Origin: Natronorubrum tibetense GA33
GTDB lineage: Archaea > Halobacteriota > Halobacteria > Halobacteriales > Natrialbaceae
Length of the DNA: 64,000 nt
Assembly: GCF_000383975.1 (NCBI RefSeq)
Contig: NZ_KB913017.1
Coordinates: 1,531,105 to 1,595,104, forward strand
Direction: 5' to 3'
Part shown: in pieces, positions 16,545 through 25,225 of the stretch
Layout: each line of letters begins with the position of its first letter
Position numbering within the stretch: the first letter of the stretch is position 1
Translations under genes and position numbers: made by a program
The notes under the pieces: generated by a model
Told to the model about the DNA's origin: nothing
The model's database searches: none
The model's input: only the letters and a program-made list of their open reading frames with translations

Positions 16545-17228
16545 GTGTCTCGAGCCCACGTCTCATTTAGCGACCTGCGAACCGCCACCTACTGCCCCCG
16601 GAAGTGTTACTATCAGCGGACGAGCGACGACGCCGATTGGGAGCCGCCGCCGAAAGTCGAGTCGATTCGTGCCCTCGAGACGCGGTACGAGGAGCTGCTC
16701 GAGGCTCCCACCGACACGCTCGAGTCGGAACCGATCGCCGTCTCCCCCGTACGATACCGCGACCGACTCGCCGCGACGCGGGATCGGCTCGCCGACGCCG
16801 GTCACTGGAGCCGGCTTCGGGATCCCAGCGCTCGAGACGTCTACGCCAGCGGTCGCGACTGCCACGGTATCGTGCACAAGGTCCTCGAGGAGCCGCTCGA
16901 GCCGGTGCTCGTGTCGACCGGCGAGCCGCCCGATCAGGGGGTCTGGGAGCCGCAATCAGTTCACGCCGTCGCGGCCGCGAAGGCGCTGGCGTGGGAACAC
17001 CAGCAGCGAGTCGAGCGCGTCTGGCTCGAGTACCCCGCCTATGGCGTGATCCGGTCGGTCGAGCTGACGACGCGACGAAAGGCCCGGTACCGCCGCGCCC
17101 TCCGGACGGTTCGGGAACTCGACGGGCCGCCGGGCCGAACGAACAATCGGTCGAAGTGCGACGCCTGCGAGTTCGCGACCCAGTGTGGCGTTCGGACGCG
17201 AACGCTGCGCTCGTTGCTCGGGTTTTGA
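16545..17228 (+). CDS. Cas4/RecB-like Fe-S protein, stand-alone, nuclease motif apparently lost
   Basis: 227 residues. Its cysteine arrangement is that of Cas4/Dna2 iron-sulfur nucleases: Cys17 and Cys21 in ATYCPRKCYY, and Cys205, Cys208 and Cys214 in KCDACEFATQC near the C-terminus. The PD-(D/E)xK core should lie in the GIVHKVLEEP..PVLVSTGEP region, but the expected Asp aligns with His and the E-x-K with V-x-S, so catalysis may be lost. Gln/Ala motif QSVHAVAAAKALAWE follows. No CRISPR array or other cas gene is nearby. It is monocistronic with a leaderless GTG and converges on sua5. Stand-alone Cas4-like proteins in haloarchaea may act in DNA repair or as anti-defence, but this is inference. 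Confidence 0.75.
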   Translation: MSRAHVSFSDLRTATYCPRKCYYQRTSDDADWEPPPKVESIRALETRYEELLEAPTDTLESEPIAVSPVRYRDRLAATRDRLADAGHWSRLRDPSARDVYASGRDCHGIVHKVLEEPLEPVLVSTGEPPDQGVWEPQSVHAVAAAKALAWEHQQRVERVWLEYPAYGVIRSVELTTRRKARYRRALRTVRELDGPPGRTNNRSKCDACEFATQCGVRTRTLRSLLGF

Positions 17229-17294
17229 ACTGTGGCCAGGCTCGGATCAAAACGGGGCTCGATCGTCAGAGTGCGATCAGGTTCGACTCGTCGA

Positions 17295-17903
17295 TCAGTG
17301 GTCCTCGAGCCACGCCTCGATCTCGTCGGCCAGCGCACCGCGACGGTGAATCGTCCCCGCGGAGACGTCCACGACGGTGCTTTCGCTCGTCGCTTCGAAC
17401 TCGCTCGGCTCGGCCTCGAGCACGACGGCCGACTCGAGCACTTGGTCCCCGATTTCGTCGACTCGTCGGGCACTCGGCTCCCCGCTGACGTTGGCGCTCG
17501 TGGCCGTGATCGGTCGTTCGGCGCGCTCGAGGAGCGCGAGTGCTGTCTCGCAGTCGGGGACTCTGACCCCGACGCGATCTCGGCCGGCCGTGAGGACGTC
17601 GGGAACGGCCGCCGTGCGCTCACAGAGCAGCGTCACGGGTCCCGGGAGGAATGCCGCGCCGAACGCCTGTTCGCGCTCGCTCGCACGAACGTACCCCTCC
17701 TCGACGGCCGTCTCGAACGTCGGGACGGCAAACGAGATCGGTTTCGACCGTTCTCGTCCCTTCACCTCGAAAACACGCCCGACGGCGTTGGCGTCGAGCG
17801 CGTCGGCACCGAGCCCGTAGACGGTCTCGGTCGGATACACAACCAGCTTGCCCGCACGGATTGCCGCCGCTGCGCGCTCGAGTGCGTCTGCGTCCGCGGT
17901 CAT
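17295..17903 (-). CDS. Sua5/YciO/YrdC family threonylcarbamoyl-AMP synthase
   Basis: 202 residues. It makes threonylcarbamoyl-adenylate from threonine, bicarbonate and ATP, the first step of t6A37 tRNA modification. The signature is clear: IRAGKLVVYPTETVYGLGADA near residue 20, KGRERSKPISF, LLPGPVTLL-like PGPVTLLCERT and TSANVSGEPS near 145. It is the short YrdC type without the extra Sua5 domain. The ATG at 17903 was chosen over a start at 17930. It converges with the Cas4-like gene and is downstream of the redoxin pair on the same strand, about 90 bases apart. Confidence 0.92.
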   Translation of the reverse strand: MTADADALERAAAAIRAGKLVVYPTETVYGLGADALDANAVGRVFEVKGRERSKPISFAVPTFETAVEEGYVRASEREQAFGAAFLPGPVTLLCERTAAVPDVLTAGRDRVGVRVPDCETALALLERAERPITATSANVSGEPSARRVDEIGDQVLESAVVLEAEPSEFEATSESTVVDVSAGTIHRRGALADEIEAWLEDH

Positions 17904-17993
17904 GCGTGAGTATCGCCGCGTCCGCGGCAAAAGCGTACCGCCCTGTCCGCTGGCGGCGTGCAGCCGTTGGGCTTCGGGTCGAGAGCCGACCGA

Positions 17994-18506
17994 CTACTCG
18001 AGCCCCAGCCGCTCTTCGAGTTCGTCGTAGTCGGGGAACTCGGGCCACTCGGTGGCGACCCAGGCGGCCTCGACGGTCAGATCGGGCTCGAGGGCAAAGA
18101 ACGCGAGCCGCGGCTCACTGACCCCGTCCATCCCGTCCAGATCGTGGGCGATACCGTAGGCGTCGGCGATCTCGTTGGCCGGATCGGCGAAGATGCCGAC
18201 CGGCAGCTCGTTGTCGTCGAGGAACTGCGAGATGCCGTACGGCGTCGAGGCGGTGACGCCGACGACGCGGTCCGCGCGGTCGGCCCAGTCGCGCTCGTCG
18301 AGTTCGTCCCAGACGTACTTGGCGACGAACGAGCCGATCATGGGCGTGAAGACGACGATCGTTCGGCCGCCCTCGCCAGCGAGGGCGGAGAGCTTGCGGT
18401 CCTCCCAGAACTCGTCGGTCACGAGCGGACGGGAGATATCGGATGCTTCGTCGCCAGACTCGAGGTGATCCGTGGGTCCGAGATCGACGACGTCGAAGTC
18501 GGCCAT
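17994..18506 (-). CDS. Peroxiredoxin/thioredoxin-fold protein without cysteine
   Basis: 170 residues with the AhpC/TSA redoxin layout: RTIVVFTPMIGSF after the N-terminal strands, VVGVTASTPYGISQFLDDNELPVGIFADP, and a late PRLAFFALEPDLTVEAAWV. The peroxidatic motif P-x3-T/S-x2-C reads P55-M-I-G-S-F-V-A62, so Ala replaces the catalytic Cys, and there is no Cys anywhere in the protein. It therefore cannot be an ordinary peroxiredoxin. Its ATG shares one base with the stop of the upstream glutaredoxin-like gene (TGATG), so the two are translationally coupled. Possibly a chaperone or regulator of the same redox function. Confidence 0.85.
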   Translation of the reverse strand: MADFDVVDLGPTDHLESGDEASDISRPLVTDEFWEDRKLSALAGEGGRTIVVFTPMIGSFVAKYVWDELDERDWADRADRVVGVTASTPYGISQFLDDNELPVGIFADPANEIADAYGIAHDLDGMDGVSEPRLAFFALEPDLTVEAAWVATEWPEFPDYDELEERLGLE

Positions 18507-18784
18507 CAGTTCTCGCCTCCGTAGGCCGATTCGAGGTAGTCCACGATGTTCGCGCTCTCGGCCATCGTCACGCCGGTGGTCTCGTCGACGACCACGGGAA
18601 CGGTGCGGACGCCGGCGACGCGCTTGACGACATCTCGCCGCGAGTGGAGCGGCTCGACGAACCGCGAGCGATAGTCGAGATCGTACGCCTCGAGCAGTCG
18701 CGCGACGCGTTCGCAGTACGGACACGCCTGCAGGCGGTAGAACGTGATCGGCGCCTCGCTGTCTGCACTGGTGGCTGCTCCCAT
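18506..18784 (-). CDS. Glutaredoxin/GST N-terminal-domain protein with CPYC active site
   Basis: 92-residue thioredoxin-fold protein with the dithiol active site CPYC (Cys21-Cys24), the cis-proline motif RTVPVVVD and ESANIVDYL at the end, typical of glutaredoxins and glutathione S-transferase N-terminal domains. Haloarchaea use gamma-glutamylcysteine rather than glutathione, so the partner thiol is probably different. It is the first gene of a coupled pair with the cysteine-free redoxin. The promoter should lie in the 100-base spacer to the divergent CNNM gene. Confidence 0.9.
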   Translation of the reverse strand: MGAATSADSEAPITFYRLQACPYCERVARLLEAYDLDYRSRFVEPLHSRRDVVKRVAGVRTVPVVVDETTGVTMAESANIVDYLESAYGGEN

Positions 18785-18884
18785 AGCCTTCGTTGGGGAA
18801 ACGGGTGGGTAAACGTGTCGTCGCCGGCGAACCGGGACATAAATGGTAAACGGTTAACCGATCCAGCTATTATGAACGACATCA

Positions 18885-20294
18885 ATGGCGTTGTCTCCGC
18901 TGCTCGAGGTCGTGTTTGCTGCCTACGAGGTTCCCGTCGTAGATCTCGCGTTCGAACAGTCGACTGTGGCGATTCTCGGCACGCTCGCTGTCGCCGTCCT
19001 CATCCTGCTCTCGGGATTCTTCTCCTCCTCGGAGATCGCGATGTTCAACCTGCCGAAACACCGCCTCGAGGGGATGGTCGAGGACGAGGTCCCGGGAGCG
19101 GAGCTCGTCAAGTCGCTCAAAGACGATCCGCACCGACTCCTCGTGACGATTCTCGTCGGCAACAACATCGTCAACATCGCGATGTCCTCGATCGCGACGG
19201 CGATTCTCTCTATCTACTTCGGCGGGCTGGTCGGCGTGTTGCTGGCCACCTTCGGGATCACCGCCCTCGTCCTCTTATTCGGTGAGAGCGTCCCCAAATC
19301 CTACGCGGTCGAGAACACCGAATCGTGGGCGATCCGCATCTCGAAACCGCTGAAGGCTACCGAGTACCTGCTGTTCCCCCTCATCGTCCTCTTCGACTAC
19401 CTCACCCGACAGGTGAACAAGCTGACGGGGTCGACGGGGGCGATCGAATCACCCTACGTCACCCGCGACGAGATCCAGGAGATGATCGAGTCGGGCGAGC
19501 GCGAAGGGGTTCTAGAGGAAGAAGAACACGAGATGCTCACGCGGATATTCCGCTTTAACAACACTATCGTCAAGGAGGTTATGACACCGCGACTCGACAT
19601 GACGGCGGTTCCGAAAGACGCGAGCATCGACGAGGCCATCGAGACCTGTATTCAGAGCGGCCACGCTCGCATCCCCGTCTACGAGGGGAGTCTCGACAAC
19701 GTCCAGGGCGTCGTCCACATTCGGGACCTCGTTCGCGATCTCAACTATGGCGAGACCGAGGTCGAGGATCTGGAACTCGACGATCTCATTCAGCCGACGC
19801 TCCACGTTCCCGAATCGAAGAACGTCGACGAACTGCTGACCGAGATGCGCGAAAACCGGATGCACATGGCGATCGTCATCGACGAGTTCGGCACCACCGA
19901 GGGGCTGGTGACCGTCGAGGACATGATCGAGGAAATCGTCGGCGAGATCCTCAAAACGGGCGAGGACGAGCCGATCGAGGAGGTCGACGAACACACCGTC
20001 ATCGTCCGCGGGGAAGTCAACATCGAGGACGTCAACGAGGCGCTCGACATCGATCTGCCGGAGGGTGAGGAGTTCGAGACCATCGCCGGCTTCATCTTCA
20101 ACCGCGCGGGCCGACTCGTCGAAGAGGGCGAAGAGATCACCTACGACGGCGTTCGCATCACCGTCGAGGACGTCGAGAACACCCGTATCATGATGGCGCG
20201 ATTGCGAAAACTCGAGCAGCCCCCGGAGCCGGAAGACGAGAACGGGGACGAGGAAGCGACGGAAACGGACGAGGAGTCGGTAGCGCGGGATTGA
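18885..20294 (+). CDS. CNNM/CorC (TlyC, hemolysin-like) family membrane protein with CBS domains
   Basis: 469 residues. The DUF21/CNNM transmembrane domain comes first, with about four helices in residues 25-170 (GFFSSSEIAMFNLPKHRL, LVGNNIVNIAMSS, LLFGESVPKSYA). A CBS pair follows (MTPRLDMTAVPKDASIDEAIE and HMAIVIDEFGTTEGLVTVEDMIEEIVGEI), then a CorC_HlyC C-terminal domain and a charged tail. The family handles Mg2+/Co2+ or Na+-coupled divalent cation efflux. A perfect CGGTTAACCG palindrome at 18851-18860 lies about 27 nt before the ATG and may be part of the promoter. An upstream ATG at 18872 is out of frame. Confidence 0.93.
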   Translation: MALSPLLEVVFAAYEVPVVDLAFEQSTVAILGTLAVAVLILLSGFFSSSEIAMFNLPKHRLEGMVEDEVPGAELVKSLKDDPHRLLVTILVGNNIVNIAMSSIATAILSIYFGGLVGVLLATFGITALVLLFGESVPKSYAVENTESWAIRISKPLKATEYLLFPLIVLFDYLTRQVNKLTGSTGAIESPYVTRDEIQEMIESGEREGVLEEEEHEMLTRIFRFNNTIVKEVMTPRLDMTAVPKDASIDEAIETCIQSGHARIPVYEGSLDNVQGVVHIRDLVRDLNYGETEVEDLELDDLIQPTLHVPESKNVDELLTEMRENRMHMAIVIDEFGTTEGLVTVEDMIEEIVGEILKTGEDEPIEEVDEHTVIVRGEVNIEDVNEALDIDLPEGEEFETIAGFIFNRAGRLVEEGEEITYDGVRITVEDVENTRIMMARLRKLEQPPEPEDENGDEEATETDEESVARD

Positions 20295-20325
20295 CCGTCG
20301 GTTCTGACTCCTCCGTCGTACCTCG

Positions 20326-20769
20326 CTACGTGCCGTCTTCGACGTCGAACATCCGCTCTCGGAGCTCTCGCCCTCGCTCGGAGTCGACCGTCAGTTCCGG
20401 AACGGGAACGGTGGACCCGTCCTCGTCGATCGCGACGAAAGTGAACGAGGATTCGGTCGTCCGTTCGGTATCGCCGCTTCTCGGCTCTTCGCGCCACGCC
20501 CGCAAGCCGACGTGGACGCTCGTCCGACCCACGTCGTAGACGAAGGCCTCGACCAGCGCGGTGTCGCCGATCCCGATCGGCCGCTCGAAATCGAGTTCGT
20601 TGACGCGGGCGGTGACGCAGGTCTCGCCGGCAAAGCGCATCGCCGACATCGCCCCGACCTCGTCTAACCACTTCATCAGGTTGCCGCCGTGGAGCGTGTC
20701 GTTGTTGTTGGCGTGGTTCGGCTGGACGCGGAATCGGTTCTGGATGTGCGTCTCGAGGATGGTCGGCAT
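20326..20769 (-). CDS. Acyl-CoA thioesterase, hotdog fold
   Basis: 147 residues of the YciA/BFIT-like acyl-CoA hydrolase class, cleaving acyl-CoA to free acid and CoA. Visible features are the substrate helix motif QPNHANNNDTLHGGNLMKWLDEVGAMSA near residues 17-44, RFAGETCVTARVNELDFERPI and a short acidic end. The Asp/Asn-x-HGG region matches the active-site hotdog helix. The ATG at 20769 was chosen over one at 20808. It converges with the CNNM gene and lies downstream of a small helical protein gene on the same strand. Confidence 0.9.
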   Translation of the reverse strand: MPTILETHIQNRFRVQPNHANNNDTLHGGNLMKWLDEVGAMSAMRFAGETCVTARVNELDFERPIGIGDTALVEAFVYDVGRTSVHVGLRAWREEPRSGDTERTTESSFTFVAIDEDGSTVPVPELTVDSERGRELRERMFDVEDGT

Positions 20770-20859
20770 ACGGCCCTCTTCGCACGAGGGGGTCAAGAAG
20801 ACACTCACTGAACGCGTGCGTCTACTGCAACTGTTTCGGAAGACTCGTCGAAGGGGCAG

Positions 20860-21261
20860 TTACGAGCAGTTCGTCTCTCCCGGCGCCGTCTCGGCGGCCA
20901 TCTCCTCGAGTTGCCCGTCGATAACGCGAATCGTCCGGTCGATATCCGCAGCCCCGACCGTGTCGCCGCGCTCGCGAAGCTTCTCCCGGTACTGATGGAG
21001 CGTTACCGACAGTCGGAGCGCGTCGGATCGGCGAATCGCAACGACTTCACCCCGCTCGCTGGCAGCCGCCACCTCGGTCCGGAGTTTGCGGTGGCGGTGT
21101 GCTTCGCCGAGGGCGTCCGTTTCCATGGCCGACTCGGCCATCTTGTCCAGCGCGTACAGACACGCACCGAGGTTCTCCTCGGCTCCGTCCAGATAGATCG
21201 GATCGGTCAGTTCGTCGAGTCGGTTCAGCGCCCCGTATAGCGTGTCGAACGAGTCGTTCAT
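20860..21261 (-). CDS. Conserved haloarchaeal helical protein, unknown function
   Basis: 133 residues, all-helical and charged, with no signal or membrane segment. It begins MNDSFDTLYGALNRLDELTD and has one central Cys and one near the C-terminus. Codon use and acidity match neighbouring genes. No domain was recognised. The TATA-like TATTATA at 21291-21297 is placed for a leaderless transcript. Function unknown. Confidence 0.65.
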   Translation of the reverse strand: MNDSFDTLYGALNRLDELTDPIYLDGAEENLGACLYALDKMAESAMETDALGEAHRHRKLRTEVAAASERGEVVAIRRSDALRLSVTLHQYREKLRERGDTVGAADIDRTIRVIDGQLEEMAAETAPGETNCS

Positions 21262-21290
21262 CCGTGTTCGCTTAGAACACCGTCGCTACT

Positions 21291-21297
21291 TATTATA
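21291..21297 (-). promoter_or_regulatory. TATA box of the 20860-21261 gene
   Basis: TATAATA on the minus strand, about 30-36 nt upstream of the ATG at 21261. This is the most AT-rich part of the spacer. Confidence 0.55.
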
Positions 21298-21541
21298 CGA
21301 CGAATAAAACGTTGCAGACTGCTAATTTCGACCGCTCACCCGTATGGGATACCGGTTCCGGGTGGTCGGCGGTGTCGACTCCTCATTTCGGCCGACCGGG
21401 GGTGACTGTGCCAATACCGACTTCCCCGAACGAAGTCGAGCACGCAAAACCGACGACCGATTCTCCCCTCGTTGCGGTCCCACGGCCTCCTCGAGTCGAG
21501 GCTCTCGATCGCGTCACTCGTCAGGACGAGCCCAAGGGCCG

Positions 21542-22546
21542 TCAGGCGACCCGTCCCAGCTCCGCCAGTAGACGCGAGACGTGGATCCGATCGCTCGAGC
21601 CCTCGTGCATCTCGAACTCGATGTCGGCGGCCAGCCGGTGCATCCGGGCCAGTTTCTCGCCCTGGTATCGTTTGCGAGCGACGCCGAGAATCGAGTCGAT
21701 GACCTCCTCGCCGTCGAGCCCCTCGTCGACGAGCAGATCGTCGAGCGCCTTGCGCGCGTCCGTGAACTGTCCCGCTTCGGCGTCGTCGAGCATCGATTCG
21801 ATTTCGTCCTCGAGCCCCACTTCGCCGATCGTCTCGTAGGCCGCCTGCATCGTTAGCTCGCCCTCGTCCTCGACGGTCGTCTGGGCGGCCAGAATGGCCT
21901 GCCGGAGGTTCCCGTTCGCGTAGCCCGCGACGAACTCGAGCCCGTCGTTCTCGTACGCGACGCCCTCCCGTTCGACGATCCGCTCGAGCACCGTCACGAT
22001 CTCGGGACTCGAGGGTGCTCGGAATGAGACGGGGAAACACCGCGAGCGGATCGGCGGGATGAGCTTCGTTGGCTGGCGGGTGGCGATGATAAACTGCGTC
22101 GTCCGGTGGTGTTGCTCCATGATCCGGCGCAGCGCCTGCTGGAAGTCCTCACGGACGTCTTCGGCGTTGTCCAGCAGGATCGTCTTGTACTCGCCGGAGA
22201 CGGAGGCGTAGCTCGCCGACTCCTTGAGGACGTGGTTGATCATGTCCCGCTTGGACATCGAGGAGCGGCCGACGAGAAACTGCTCGAAGCGCGGATCGTT
22301 CTTGATTTCGGTCTTCGTCCGGCCGAAGAAGTCGGCGACGTTGATCTCGATCAGGTCGTTGTCCGGGTCCGTGTGCGCTTCGCGTGCGAGTGCCCGCGCC
22401 GCCGCCGTCTTCCCGCTGCCGGGTGGGCCCTGCAGGAGGAGGTTGATCGGCTCGTCGACGGCGCGCTCGAGGTACTCTCGAGCGTCGTCCTGTGGCAACT
22501 CGGCCAGCTCGGGGGCGTGGGTGTCGGTCCACAGCGGCGCGTCCAT
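21542..22546 (-). CDS. rfcC: Replication factor C small subunit, RfcC-like, variant Walker B
   Basis: 334-residue AAA+ clamp-loader subunit. Walker A GPPGSGKT is at residues 40-47. Then come a partner region ALRRIMEQHHRTTQFIIATRQPTKLIPPIRSRC with the RFC SRC motif, and a C-terminal collar domain. Walker B reads LLDNAED at 124-130, with Asn127 in place of the catalytic Glu of DEAD-type RFC, so ATP may bind but hydrolyse poorly. Haloarchaea carry more than one small subunit, and such a variant fits the third one. The ATG at 22546 begins MDAPLWTDTHAPEL, a normal RFC N-terminus. It acts with PCNA at replication forks. Confidence 0.87.
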   Translation of the reverse strand: MDAPLWTDTHAPELAELPQDDAREYLERAVDEPINLLLQGPPGSGKTAAARALAREAHTDPDNDLIEINVADFFGRTKTEIKNDPRFEQFLVGRSSMSKRDMINHVLKESASYASVSGEYKTILLDNAEDVREDFQQALRRIMEQHHRTTQFIIATRQPTKLIPPIRSRCFPVSFRAPSSPEIVTVLERIVEREGVAYENDGLEFVAGYANGNLRQAILAAQTTVEDEGELTMQAAYETIGEVGLEDEIESMLDDAEAGQFTDARKALDDLLVDEGLDGEEVIDSILGVARKRYQGEKLARMHRLAADIEFEMHEGSSDRIHVSRLLAELGRVA

Positions 22547-22681
22547 CGCCAGTCGGTAGGGACGGGGCGGGTAAGAATCGGTCGGTTGTACTGTCGGCTG
22601 CAAGCCGGGACGGAGCATTCGACGGATCGTTTCGATCAATGCTTCGAACAGTGGCAGCCGACGGTATCGCGTCGGTGTGCG

Positions 22682-23815
22682 CTACTCGTCGTCCGCCCCG
22701 TTGTCGTCTTCGCCGCCCTCGTCTCCATCGTCGTCGTTCTCGACGTCCGCGATCGTGAACGTCGTTTCGACGCCGTCGCCGTCCTCGTCCTCGAACGGCG
22801 TCGGCTCGTCGTCATCCGACTCGCCCTCGTAGAGGACCGCGGTGAGTTCCTCGTCGTCGTCGACCTCGGCATCGTCGTCGAACTCGGCCGTGACGTTGCT
22901 GTGTTCGCCCGGCTCGAGGTCGTCGCTCGTTCCGATGAGGCTGCCATTCTCGGCTTCGATCCCGACGAAGCCGTCGACGGGGGTCGCGACGTCGACGGTG
23001 ACGTTCTCCTCGCTCGCGTCGACCACCTCGATCGCGGGATCGGTGTGGAACTCGAGATCGATGGTCGTGATGGCGCCGTCGCCGTCGGTGTAGACGCCGA
23101 TCGGCTGCTCGCCGGGTGGCGCGCCGACCGTGTCGATCTGGAACGTCACCTCGCGTGTTTCGCCGCTGCCGAGTTCGAGCGCCTGTTGCTCGAGGACGGT
23201 GCCGCCGAGGCGGAACTCGACGTTCTGCTGGCTTTCGATCTCCGTCGGGTTGGTGATCTCGGCGGTGACCTCGATTGTGTCGTTCGTGGTCGCCGTGGTG
23301 GGTGCGCTGATGGAGTCGACGGTGAACGAATCCGACAGCGCGTCATCGTCCAGAGTCGTCGTCACCGAGGCCGTATCCGAGACGGGGAACCCGTCCTCGA
23401 GGTAGGGTCGATCCTCCTCGCCCTCGCTCTCCTCGTAGGCGTAGCCGTCACCGGTCGTATCCTGGTGGACCGTCGCGGTGAGCTGGCCGACGAGGTCCTC
23501 CTCGGCGTCCTCCGCGCGCTCGATCGTCACGTTCTCGTGCGTGCCTGACTCGAGATAGTCGGAGACGGCGAGCGATTCGTCACCGCCGTTGGTGAGGACG
23601 ACGAAGCCGCCATCCGAGAGGGTTACTTCACCGATCACGACGCTTTCGCCGTCGCCTTGCTGGTCTTCGAACTCGATCGACGCTTCGGGGTCGTCTTCGA
23701 CGCCGAAGATAGCAGGGGCCTGCCCGACGACGATTCCCGCGGCGAGCACGATCGCGATCGCGATCAGGATCGCGCCGACGCGTTTGATGGTTCCCAGTGT
23801 CGATTTGGCGCTCAT
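22682..23815 (-). CDS. Secreted/surface beta-rich protein with two DUF7282-like repeats
   Basis: 377 residues. A single N-terminal hydrophobic segment (about residues 10-32) follows a lysine-rich start and can be a signal peptide or anchor. The remainder is acidic and beta-rich. Two regions are related to each other: DGGFVVLTNGGDESLAVSDYLESGTHENVT near residue 68 and VDGFVGIEAENGSLIGTSDDLEPGEHSNVT near 280. Each is followed by an xLTAxxxxDxxGDG segment. The part between them resembles a CARDB/Ig-like domain (NDTIEVTAEITNPTEIESQQNVEF). I recall this repeat type as DUF7282 but have not searched. Likely cell-surface, function unknown. The tail is Asp/Glu/Gly-rich. Confidence 0.75.
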   Translation of the reverse strand: MSAKSTLGTIKRVGAILIAIAIVLAAGIVVGQAPAIFGVEDDPEASIEFEDQQGDGESVVIGEVTLSDGGFVVLTNGGDESLAVSDYLESGTHENVTIERAEDAEEDLVGQLTATVHQDTTGDGYAYEESEGEEDRPYLEDGFPVSDTASVTTTLDDDALSDSFTVDSISAPTTATTNDTIEVTAEITNPTEIESQQNVEFRLGGTVLEQQALELGSGETREVTFQIDTVGAPPGEQPIGVYTDGDGAITTIDLEFHTDPAIEVVDASEENVTVDVATPVDGFVGIEAENGSLIGTSDDLEPGEHSNVTAEFDDDAEVDDDEELTAVLYEGESDDDEPTPFEDEDGDGVETTFTIADVENDDDGDEGGEDDNGADDE

Positions 23816-24015
23816 GTGGGTTGCCTGTGGTGGCTGTCGCGGAACGATTCCCGGTCGAACTCGGTCGCCATTACGAGTCCTTTCACGGTCCATCGATGTA
23901 AAACGTCGAGGTGATTCGCTCGCTTCGGTAATTGCAGTCCGCTGAAAACAATCCTGCAGTTCGATATCGATGCGATCCGAAGCCCGTATACTCCTCCCGG
24001 ACCGAACAGCAATCG

Positions 24016-24942
24016 ATGCCACTGCGCGTGACGTTTCTGGGGACGGCCGGGGCGGTTCCGACGACGGAGCGAAACCCGAGCAGTATCTTCGTCGCTCGCG
24101 AGGGCGAGCAGTTGCTGTTCGACGCCGGCGAAGGGACCCAGCGCCAGCTGATGCGATTCGGCACCGGATTCTCGATATCGCACCTGTTCGTCACGCACCT
24201 TCACGGTGATCACGTCCTCGGGATTCCAGGACTGCTCCAGACGATGGCGTTCAACGACCGCGAGGAGCCGTTGGCGATTCACGCACCCCACGGGACGCGC
24301 CGGCAGCTGAAGTCGCTGGTGAACGCACTCGGCAACCGACCCTCGTTTCCGGTGCGGATCAACGAAGTCGGCGATGACGACGTCGCCTACCGCGCCGACG
24401 AGTACGAGGTCCGCGTCTTTGAGACCGACCACGACGCCCGGTCGGTCGGCTACGCCCTCGTCGAAGACGACCGCAAGGGCCGGTTCGACCGCGAACGCGC
24501 CGAAGAACTTGGCGTTCCAGTGGGACCGAAGTTTTCGAAACTCCACGCCGGCGAGTCCGTCGAACTCGAGGACGGCACCGCCGTCGATCCGGACCAGGTC
24601 GTCGGCGAGCCTCGGCCGGGTCGGTCGATCGTCTACACCGGCGATACGCGACCCACGACGGCGACGATCGAGGTCGCGGACGAACCCGATCTGTTGATCC
24701 ACGATGCGACGTTCGCCGACGACCGAGCGGACCGGGCCGCGAAGACGGCTCACTCGACGGCCCGGCAGGCCGCCGAGATCGCGAATCGCGCGGGTGCGGA
24801 TCGACTCGCGCTGGTACACCTCTCTTCTCGGTACGCGGGCCACACCGGGGACCACCTTGAGCAGGCCCGCAAGGTGTTCGATGGCGAGGTGGTCCTCCCG
24901 GACGACGGAGACGAACTCGAGATTTCGTATCCGGACGTCTGA
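24016..24942 (+). CDS. rnz: Ribonuclease Z
   Basis: 308 residues. It removes the 3' trailer of pre-tRNA. The metallo-beta-lactamase signature HLHGDHVLGIPG (residues 65-76) and LGTAGAVPTTERNPSS at the start are diagnostic, with IVYTGDTRPT (metal Asp) and LVHLSSRYAGH later. The exosite arm is short, as in archaeal RNase Z. The ATG at 24016 was chosen; the frame upstream to 23932 is non-family. Divergent from the DUF7282-like gene. Confidence 0.96.
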   Translation: MPLRVTFLGTAGAVPTTERNPSSIFVAREGEQLLFDAGEGTQRQLMRFGTGFSISHLFVTHLHGDHVLGIPGLLQTMAFNDREEPLAIHAPHGTRRQLKSLVNALGNRPSFPVRINEVGDDDVAYRADEYEVRVFETDHDARSVGYALVEDDRKGRFDRERAEELGVPVGPKFSKLHAGESVELEDGTAVDPDQVVGEPRPGRSIVYTGDTRPTTATIEVADEPDLLIHDATFADDRADRAAKTAHSTARQAAEIANRAGADRLALVHLSSRYAGHTGDHLEQARKVFDGEVVLPDDGDELEISYPDV

Positions 24943-25225
24943 GCCCATCGGCGCGCGACTCGATGGTGGTCCCGCGCCGCAGTTTCGGCCGATACTCATC
25001 GCTGGCATGTTGTTTCCGATCCAGGGATTCTCGAGTTCAGCGACTAGACCTACGAAATGCGTCACATTCTGGTCACGATCCCGATCCGGAGTCGGGAGGC
25101 GATACTCGACCTGTCATAGGGATTACCGTAGCCAACCGGAGATCTCGAAACCCGGCCTTCGACGCTGTGTCTCGGTTCTTCACAGAGAAACTATGAACTC
25201 CTGCGATAATCCCTCTCAGAATCTG

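Noticed and set aside
16545-17228. CRISPR-Cas locus
   Set aside because: Only the Cas4-like gene is present. No spacer-repeat array and no other cas gene was seen in the window.
22106-23548. Plus-strand open frame of 480 codons
   Set aside because: Antisense to the RFC and DUF7282-like genes, composed of Val/Arg/Asp-rich shadow with no recognisable domain.
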